Notes under the pieces: model-generated
Seen by the model: only the letters and a program-made list of their open reading frames with translations
Told to the model about the DNA's origin: nothing
Databases searched by the model: none
In this document: one piece after another, positions 56,726 to 64,000 of the stretch
Numbering within the stretch: position 1 is the first letter of the stretch
Layout of the letters: every line of letters begins with the position of its first letter
Source: Flammula alnicola
Lineage: Eukaryota; Basidiomycota; Agaricomycetes; Agaricales; Strophariaceae
NCBI GenBank assembly: GCA_015499995.1
Contig: JADNRV010000059.1
Span: 186,001-250,000 of the forward strand
Length of the DNA stretch: 64,000 nucleotides
Direction of reading: 5' to 3'
Position numbers and translations under genes: made by a program

Positions 56726-58163
56726 TGATAGGGTTGCAAACTGGCCACGCGTGAATTTCGCAATATATCATCTTTTACTTATGGAATATAACTGAGACAG
56801 AGAGACTATAACGCACCCAAGTTAGTAGTATAAGGCCTAGCTATGCCACTACTAGTTGTCATATAACCTGTGACAATGGTAATCAGACATGGTTCAGAGC
56901 TAGCTGAGTCTGAATGATAAGCCGAGAGACAGTTAAAAGTTATCAGGCAGTGAAATATAGAACACATAAGTCATAAATGACTAGCGAGGCCTAAACGCAC
57001 CATGGGGAATAAATTAAAAAGACTTCTGGCTGCTTTGGAAATAGTGCACGGGGAATTCAATACAATCAGTGTATTGCTGAAAAGCTAGCTACAAAATACT
57101 ACAGCTAGGAGTACAAGAAGCAGCTAGCTAGCATGCGGCAAAAGCGCAAATGACTACTAGTGAGCGTATCTTGTGAATTACTGTGAGATGCACGAGATGC
57201 AGATGCGTTAGTTAGACGCACACTCTACCCTCTAACCAGGGGACTACCAAAAGTGGTAATAGGACAAGAAAGGAAAGAAGAAACTGGCACCAATGATGGC
57301 CATGGATCCGGAATAAAGCGGCACTGCTAGCTGGGATGCACACATGATGCGCATGGGATGTGGAAGTCAGGAGCATCCTAGCGCACTAAAATGGGATGAA
57401 TTTCCAAATCCTTGACCTCTATCTGGTCACCTGGAATACTCAACCCTATACCCATTGCCTGCAGGCATTATTTACATGAGATAAGAATGTTTTACACTAT
57501 TTTATTCGCATACTAGAACCACACATAGCTGTAGTATAAAAGATGTACCTCTGTAGCTAGTTACCTTAAGCAATCTCTTCCCTGTTTTATTTCGAGCTAA
57601 GACGCAGTGTCTAGTAAGAAAGAAGGTGAATAAAGGATCAGTTTGACTTCAATAGAGTTTGTTTGAAGCCAGAGAAGGCATAGTTAATAAAAGAGAAAGC
57701 TCTTGAGGACAAGGTCCAAGAATTTAGAAGCCAGAGTGTGCTTAAGAGTCAGAAACAGAGTCCACAGTGGGCTAGCAGATTGTTTAGAAGGTAGCGCACA
57801 GTGCGGCCTTAGTTTTAGATGAGTTCCCAAAGCTTCAGAGCAGCTAGTGCTTCAAAATTTGAGCTAGCAGCATCCTAGAGAGTTCCTCTCAAATAAAACC
57901 CATAAAATCAATAAAACTGTTTATCCCTGTGATAAAACGAGGCTTGAAACTACAATAAAACATGTATTTGAATAATCCCTCATACCCACTTAAACGAACT
58001 GTGAGGCACTGTCTACAAGTCAGCTAGTTGAACAAAATAGACATTGTGGAGCAAAGCACACTACATATTTCTAAAGCTAGCAGAGCATCGCTCAACCTGG
58101 TTAGGATCTCGCTCCACAGTTGTGTGTGTTGTTTAGGTCACTGAGTGCATAGTGGGTCTCTCA
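56726..58163 (-). mobile_element. LTR, family 2-type (1.44 kb), CpG-depleted copy
   Basis: Reverse-strand relative of the solo LTR at 23925-25384, from TGAGAGACCCACTATGCAC to CAACCCTATCA. Differences are mainly CG to TG or CA (ctcagcgacc there, ctcagtgacc here). No matching target duplication is seen (acat versus tcag), and a gene runs into its start from the right. Confidence 0.7.
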
Positions 58164-59814
58164 TCAGTATTGACAGACCCAGGAGTTTCATCAGTGTCAG
58201 GAGCGCTCTCTTGAGGAGGGACGATGCGAGGTAGAAAATGATGGTCAGGATGAGGGAACCAGCTGGGAGTTGGGACGCCCTCTAGCAAAGAAGCTAGCTC
58301 GGACAGGGAAGTCCTCAAATTAGGGTGCAGATCAGTGGGAGGCAATGAGCCAGGAGCTGAGGCAGACAAAACGTCGACCAAGGCTGCCATGGCATCATTA
58401 TCCTCAACATATAAATCCTGGAAAGAATTGTCGGGGTCCGTCACGACTAAGCGATGCAAGATACCAGAAATCTCACGCAATAACATGGACATTTTGAGCT
58501 CGCTCTGGCAGAGGTATTTGCGCTGTACCAAATTCAGAGCGCCAGTATGATGAAGTTGGCCAAAGAGATTTTGAAGATCTAAAGAATACATGATTAGCCC
58601 AGGGAAAATGCAAAAGACAGAAAGCAAGGTACTTACTGGTCAGGGACACCTGGCTGACCTCCACAGAAGCTTTGAACTCATGGGCTTGATCCTTGAGTTT
58701 TGCTTGGAAGGAACAGATTCCATGGTAATTCCTCTTGCAATGAAGGCAGTCATGCTCACCTGCTGGGACAACACACTCCTCAGGTTTTAATCCCTTGAGA
58801 TGGCATGCAGTGCACACAGGAGGTGCCTGGTGTACAAATAATAAAGATACATGATCAAAAAGAAAGAACAAGATATAAAGTAGGAATGAGACTCACCAAA
58901 GTCATCAGTCCATTACCCAGGAGCAAGGTAAACTGCTCAGTGAGGAGTCTGCTCGAGGGAGCTGAATCCAGCTCTGAAATGGGAGTATCGGTCTCAAGCT
59001 GTGGATGCTTGCTTCTGGCATTGCTGAGTGCGGCAACCTTATGCTTCAAGGATTTAGGAGGAGGGGTAGAAATGTCCAGGATGACCCGAGAACCAGATGC
59101 GACCCCAGGGAGAGCCTGTTGGTGATGGAAATATGCAAGTCAAATGGCCGCAGCGCGATCAGCAAGCACCGAGCGATCAACGTCCAGAGTCTCCACCGGT
59201 CTTGATACAACATCTAGATGAGAAGCTGCCACTAGTCGAGCAGCCACAGCACGAGTCGTCGGTGCATGAGGAGGAGATGGGGATGTATGGGCATGTGCTT
59301 TACCCTTGTAATTCTTGGAAGGATGAGGGGGTGGTTCGAGCAGAGAATGCAACCTGTCCCCAGAGTCCTCCCTCGCAGAAAGAGCGAGCAGCGAGGGCAG
59401 TGGCAGACTTGCCTCATCACCACCCAAGTCCATACCGTCTGCTATAAGGACAGGTTAAACAAACACAATAATGAGATAAGGAGATAGGAAAAATATGTAC
59501 CGGGGGTGACTTCAGCAGCCTCTGTCGCTGGTTGCACAGCAGGAGATGGTGGTGGCGAGGGACACATTGCATCCAGATCCATCCCTGGGACAGCAGCTAA
59601 AGAAAGAAAAAGAAGTAAATAGTCTGATAGGCTATAATAGGAAAAACTATGCACCAAGAAGAGCCTGGGTGGCCTCCACAACTGGGGAAGAGATCCACTC
59701 TGCATCCAAAAGGCGCTGGGCCGTACCAACGTACTGGGGATAGGGAGAGTCTGCTGTCAAACCTGCGCCCGAGACCCAATCAGCATGCAGGGGATAAAAA
59801 CACGTTCCACTCAT
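58133..59814 (-). CDS. Six-exon unrecognised protein with a Cys6 motif
   Basis: Exons on the minus strand: 59814-59655, 59596-59501, 59441 to about 59175, about 59116-58895, about 58827-58637 and 58578-58133, with GT-AG introns of about 50-60 bp. It starts MSGTCFYPLHADWVSGAGLT; exon 3 is proline/histidine-rich. Exon 5 has CTACHLKGLKPEECVVPAGE followed by HDCLHCKRNYHGICSF, six cysteines spaced roughly like a fungal Zn2Cys6 cluster. Exon 6 is helical, then Pro/Asp-rich. The last nine codons and the TAA lie inside the LTR at 58163. Either the gene is truncated by the LTR or it is the cargo of a non-autonomous LTR element. No family known to me. Confidence 0.55.
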
Positions 59815-59839
59815 GAAATTTCGCGATTTCCCAATCAAT

Positions 59840-61454
59840 CAAACTATTACACTAGGATAATGAGAGTAGGCAGCATATCTCGTGCTGGCCGACTAAGTGG
59901 ATTACACGCGGGAAACCACATAACCTAGTACAACGGAAGTAACTATCTACGGTCCGGCGGGCCTAGCTAGTAAGCTCAGAAGTACGCGTAGAACTAAGGT
60001 TGATGCCAAAGAAGCATGACCTCCATGTGTACCTACGAATCAAACAAGAGGCTTCGACCGGAGGAACCCATGTAGAATGAGAATCCTGAAGCCTTGAGGC
60101 GCTCAGAGTCTAATATGGATGTGGCATTAGACGCATCAATTGCGACCCAAAGAACATGTGACTGGATAATGCCCATTGTCCAATGCACCCACCTGTCAGA
60201 TATCTGCGTAGAACGGTCGAGTAATTCAGTTCCGAATAAACCGATCTCTCGAAGATCATATCATTATAAAGTACGTGGGGAACGCCGCTATAGAGGCGGC
60301 AGTTCGGACTTGACCAACGACCATGCTGCACCGGCAAAAGAGAAACCCGTGCTAAATGTGCCGTGCATCCCAATCGGGCAATAATGTGTCTAAATGTGGA
60401 CACAACTGTATTGACCCCAAAAGAGGGTGTTCCGCGACATAGCAGTTCATCCTTGAAACCAAAACATATGCCAGAAATGGGGACTCACCAGTTACCGTTA
60501 CCGAATGGACCTGTAATCACAACACCATGAACCAGTAGAAATAGCGCTATTAGATGCATAGAATCATATGCAACATGTAGGGGCTTGGCCCTCAGTAGGT
60601 ATAAAATATGCTTGTAACACACATAGTAGAGTAGGCAATCCACCCCGCAGTTGACGCTTTAAAACCAGTGAAAACACCTAAGGGAATGATTAAACCTTGT
60701 CGCACCAGACCCAATTTAATAAAAGACCAACGTTTGACGCTTCAAAACAGCTTTGCGATCACTGCAAGTTTGAGAAGTAGTTAACTAGAGTTTGACGCAT
60801 GTTTCTGTAAAGTGTAGCATGCGCCTGTCATGACCACGTGAAAGTTGTAGTGCATACTCGTCGTGGTCCCTGCATGAAAGTTACAGGTTGTTAAAGTCAA
60901 GTTAAAGTCAAGTTCATACCAGTTGTCAAGTTAAAGGAAGTCCGAGTTTGGCATTGTTTGAGTTAGAAAGTCACCACACCAAGTTCTACAGAACTAAAAC
61001 CCACCCCATACCAAAACCCACATAGACTTGTTTTACAAGTCGAAGCACTTCTCCTTTTTCATACTTTACCCCCGAGACTCGCACACAAGACTACGTCTAG
61101 TCAAGTTGTTGGTTTTGTGGTTTGGTTGTGTTGAGTGTAGAGTTCTTTCTGCACCGCTAGCTAGATCATTTCCAATGTAGACGAAACCTAGCACTTTAGC
61201 GCTTACCGAGGATCAGGATCAGCAATGATTAAGGAAACTATTCCTAGGATGGAAAGACCTTAGAACACAAGTTGGCAACTTAAGAAAGCTTGCTAGATAG
61301 AAAGTCTTCACCGTGCTTCTCATTACAACAACAAGCTTTGTCGTGAGAATGTACGTGCTCCTAAAAGATTGCATAGGCAAATGTTGAACAGAGAAACAAG
61401 AATAAGAGACCCTTGATAGTGTGCAATAAGGTTGACTGAGGACAGTCAAAATCT
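59840..61454. other. No supported gene
   Basis: A few open frames under 100 codons occur (60094-60403, 61219-61449) without recognisable protein character. catactttacccccgagactc near 61063 recurs at 38832. The right end leads into LTR copy D and is probably the 3' end of a family 1 element. Confidence 0.4.
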
Positions 61455-61468
61455 AAGTTGGGGGGAGA
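61455..61468 (+). promoter_or_regulatory. Polypurine tract before LTR copy D
   Basis: aagttggggggaga directly abuts TGAAGAGACC. This is the expected plus-strand primer site and identifies copy D as a 3' LTR. Confidence 0.65.
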
Positions 61469-62479
61469 TGAAGAGACCGCGAGCGGCTAGCTGTGAACGG
61501 ACTACTATTCTTCTTACCTGAGCTATTTTTAGCACTTAGTAAAGCTTATAATGTAGTCTAAAATGTTACAAGTCCAGACATTACAATGACAAGACTACTA
61601 AGGACTAGAGGAAACTATGCAAGATAACGAGGAAGGCGTGGTTTAATAAAGACATTATCATTAGTAACTAGTATTGAGATAATAGTCAATACATCTAATG
61701 AAGTGTACAGAAATAGGTGTCTTTCAGTAATATCTTAACCATCTGGCCTATACAGCGAGGGCACAGATCTCTAGATTAAAGAATGGACATCTAGGCACAC
61801 TACAGGACAGGTCGTGTGACATTGCCAAGGGCATCAAGGACAGTGGAGCAGCTCGGGTAAAGCAGACACCCATAGACGCGCCTATAGCAACACCGATAAA
61901 AGCTCGGATCAGAGGGATACCTAATTGGAATACATACCATATCAGGTAATAACTGGGTACAGGAAGATTTCCGGGGTGCATAACTCGACATAGCGAGATC
62001 CCAGATGCACGCCAAGGGTACCAAGAGACCGGGTACAGAGGACAAAGGGTTACAACCCTGATCACGAGGATTATCACGGACAGAATGTGTGTGGATTGCC
62101 CGGGCATCTCCGATGAGATGTAGGCGCATCTATGCTCCGGTCAGTCCATAACCAATGACAGGACGAGATACTAATAAAAATGAAAGGTCACGAGCCTGTA
62201 TACCATGCAGTCGAGGAGGATTAAGTCTTAGGCACTTAAGTTAGCCGAGCCGATGATGATCTAAGCTCCCGATCCATCCAAAAAGACATGATTAAGTGGA
62301 TGAGCATGGAAACTGTACTCCACAGGCCGCCGCTCGCGCACAAATGCCCATGAAATCTCTATATTCTTGTCATTGCATCTATGTAATAATATATCATCTC
62401 AATAGTATATAAGCAGCTCTGTAATACCATAGAATACAAGCAATTTACCACCCACGAGATACAAGTGCTTAAGAATTAT
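61469..62479 (+). mobile_element. Family 1 LTR, copy D (3' LTR, truncated)
   Basis: Matches copy A from its first base to about cttaagaattata; the distal 500 bp are absent and unrelated sequence (cccagtgagaatgcc) follows. Confidence 0.7.
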
Positions 62480-63050
62480 ACCCAGTGAGAATGCCAGCAG
62501 TTCCATTTGGCTCAGATTGGTTGCCCTCAGTATTTAACAATTCCATGTGTTCAAATCAGTTGTAGTTGGTCAAAATATTATCATTCTATACCCAGCTTAA
62601 TTCTCCTCAGATAAATCTTAGCTTGGATTTCTCAATGTCCTAAATTCATCCAAAAAGCACCCTATTCATTGCAACACAGAGAGCACTTTTGACAAGTTCA
62701 CATGGCACTGCCACCAGTGTCTTTGTATCAAACTGTGATCGACTTGTCTGTCTCTCCCTCTCCTCGCTCTGCTCGACCACTATGTTTTGACACAAGACTA
62801 TTCCTAAATGGCTTCTCAACCAAAGAAATTTTGTTGCAACTGCCAGCGCTTCTGCCATGGCTGTGAAACCCTCATATCTCAGGCCACCCACTACAACCAT
62901 GCACCATACCATTGTCGAAGCCAACTTACACCAATTTCTGCTGCTCTTTTGTCCCTCCATGCAGCTAAAACAGCCTTGCGCCATAAGTTCATTGCATTAC
63001 AGGCATTTGTCGTCATCAATTTCAACATCTTGATGTTCAAGAGGTCTTTA
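62480..63050. other. No supported gene
   Basis: Open frames on both strands overlap (62646-62984 minus, 62808-63164 plus) without recognisable domains; neither can be preferred. Confidence 0.35.
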
Positions 63051-63456
63051 CCTGCCCCACATATTCCTGGTGGATTCCGGTGGAGTCTGGCTGGATTCCC
63101 GGAGTCCATCCAGAGTTCAGTCAGCTTTTTTTTTGGTGGCAGCACAGCCAAATTATTGTTCTAAATCCACCTGGAGTCCACCCGGAGTCCAGCAGAACTC
63201 CGACTGGACCATAGTGAATCAGCAATATAGTAATTTCCTGCCGGAGTCCAGCCGGACTCCACGGAATCCAGCCGGAATCCACCAGGATTCCACAGATTTC
63301 ATCAGAAATAGCCCACAATCAATATTATTTAATTGTTTTAGGGTTATTCCAGTTAATTAAGGCAGAATCTGGGCGGACAAATGCTTATTTCGATTATTTT
63401 TACATACTTATTATTTAATTTATTATTTACGCAAGGAAAAAGTTAGAGCATTACCA

Positions 63457-63513
63457 GGAATCGAACGCTCGACCGCATGTGCCTAGTCAATGCCGCAATA
63501 AACCACTGAGCCA
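63457..63513 (-). other. tRNA-like A and B boxes inside KDZ copy 4
   Basis: On the minus strand TGGCTCAGTGG (63513-63503) fits an A box and CGTTCGATTCC (63467-63457) a B box. The acceptor and T stems do not pair, so it is not a functional tRNA. Confidence 0.4.
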
Positions 63514-63710
63514 CAAAGGCATTATTATTGCACTTAATATTAGTCACCATATACCCACCGTGCTCAGCACATTCAGCACGCATGCATGCCATCAATGCCG
63601 GTGGCTGCGCATTGCCACGTCATCCTTTCCTTCCCTCCCACCACCATCCCCATCCCCACTACCCACAACCATTATCCCCCCGCCTCGACATCACTGTGCG
63701 CACCCCGCGC

Positions 63711-63988
63711 ATGGCCCACAACACCTGCTCTGGCACCCAGTGCACTGCTCCCGCCACTCCATCAGCCCCGATCTCGACCCGCAAGCATCTGCAGTCAAAC
63801 GCGGACCAGAAACCAAGTAAATGAACACAGCACAGCAAGAACGACAACAACAAACAGGAGGAGGAGGAGGAGGAGGCTCAGGAAGAGGTGCAGGACAAGG
63901 ACAACTTGATTGAATATGAGAACGAGGCCACGAAGGGAAAGGGGAAGGTCAAGGGGCAGAAAGTGAACACGAAAGGCACAAAGACCAG
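63711..63988 (+). pseudogene. KDZ accessory gene A (copy 4), exon 1
   Basis: The ATG at 63711 gives MAHNTCSGTQCTAPATPSAP, then HLQSNADQKPSK, matching SNADESASK of the other copies, then TGA at 63822, then in the same frame an acidic run (KQEEEEEEAQEEVQDKDN) and a Gly/Lys end (KGKGKVKGQKVNTKGTKTR). The exon ends at a GTAAGT donor at 63989, the equivalent splice position in copies 2 and 3. The in-frame TGA is at the same place as in copy 3. The rest of the gene is outside the window. Confidence 0.6.
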
Positions 63989-64000
63989 GTAAGTGCCCAC

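Larger units (their letters stand above)
63050..64000 (+). mobile_element. KDZ transposon, copy 4, left part only
   Basis: 63060-63300 is packed with ccggagtcca and ggattcc words as in KDZ subterminal ends, and gene A starts at 63711. The exact left terminus and target duplication were not found; the rest lies beyond the window. Confidence 0.65.

Noticed and set aside
56726..58163. Clean solo LTR insertion
   Set aside because: Flanking bases do not form a target duplication and a gene runs into one end, so the history is left open.
62646..63164. Overlapping open frames on both strands as genes
   Set aside because: No domain, no splice structure, and the right part is KDZ subterminal repeat.
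63445..63520. Functional tRNA gene on the minus strand
   Set aside because: A and B boxes are present but acceptor and T stems do not pair, so only a tRNA-like relic is reported.
1..64000. CRISPR arrays, rRNA genes, bacterial features
   Set aside because: None seen; spliced genes and element types are eukaryotic.

Overview
The window looks like repeat-rich, transposon-dominated nuclear DNA from a basidiomycete fungus, most likely an agaricomycete. The basis is: genes cut by 50-60 bp GT-AG introns; KDZ-type transposases with CxC5/CxC6-like cysteine clusters; a Helitron whose gene carries the cysteine-rich domain usual in fungal copies; chromodomain Ty3/Gypsy elements; and an SPT5-like expanded family. 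I see no rRNA, no intact tRNA, no CRISPR and no bacterial-style operons. Species cannot be named from the sequence.

Layout. 1-448 is a minus-strand leader+gag fragment of LTR family 1. 988-2757 is an LTR of that family with leader. 3.5-4.6 kb holds a two-exon unknown gene (minus). 5.4-9.0 kb holds a many-exon acidic gene (plus) broken by a 957 bp KDZ-derived miniature element. 9.7-17.55 kb is a decayed Helitron Rep/helicase gene ending in a ubiquitin-protease-like domain. 18.1-20.96 kb is a decayed SPT5-like gene. 21.2-33.8 kb is a family-1 LTR/leader/gag into which three DNA transposons inserted within 84 bp of target: a KDZ element (23437-29735, itself carrying a solo LTR), a pogo/CENP-B-like element (29784-32399) and a 1 kb TA-flanked element (32436-33445). 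33.4-34.6 kb is gag/protease debris. 35.5-40.6 kb is a long-inverted-repeat structure with retroelement debris and a second copy of the ubiquitin-protease-like domain. 40.9-42.27 kb is another family-1 LTR. 42.87-55.33 kb is a chromovirus with LTRs, 5-bp target duplication and an unusual pol-then-gag order, inserted in the gag gene of a second LTR family; its left LTR is split by a second KDZ element (43213-49000). 56.0-59.8 kb holds satellites, a 1.44 kb LTR and a six-exon gene whose stop codon lies in that LTR. 61.47-62.48 kb is a fourth family-1 LTR copy. From about 63.05 kb a further KDZ element enters and runs off the end.

The most informative system is the KDZ family. Four copies can be compared (957 bp miniature, two long copies, one truncated by the window edge). 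The long copies share two genes: an uncharacterised acidic/basic accessory protein (gene A) and the CxC/KDZ transposase (gene B). All three complete copies have about 28-bp terminal repeats and 8-bp target duplications. The two long copies are broken in complementary places. Decay throughout is mostly CpG to TpG/CpA change (CGA to TGA stops, GAN to AAN at catalytic acids), plus some one-base frameshifts that could be biological or assembly error.
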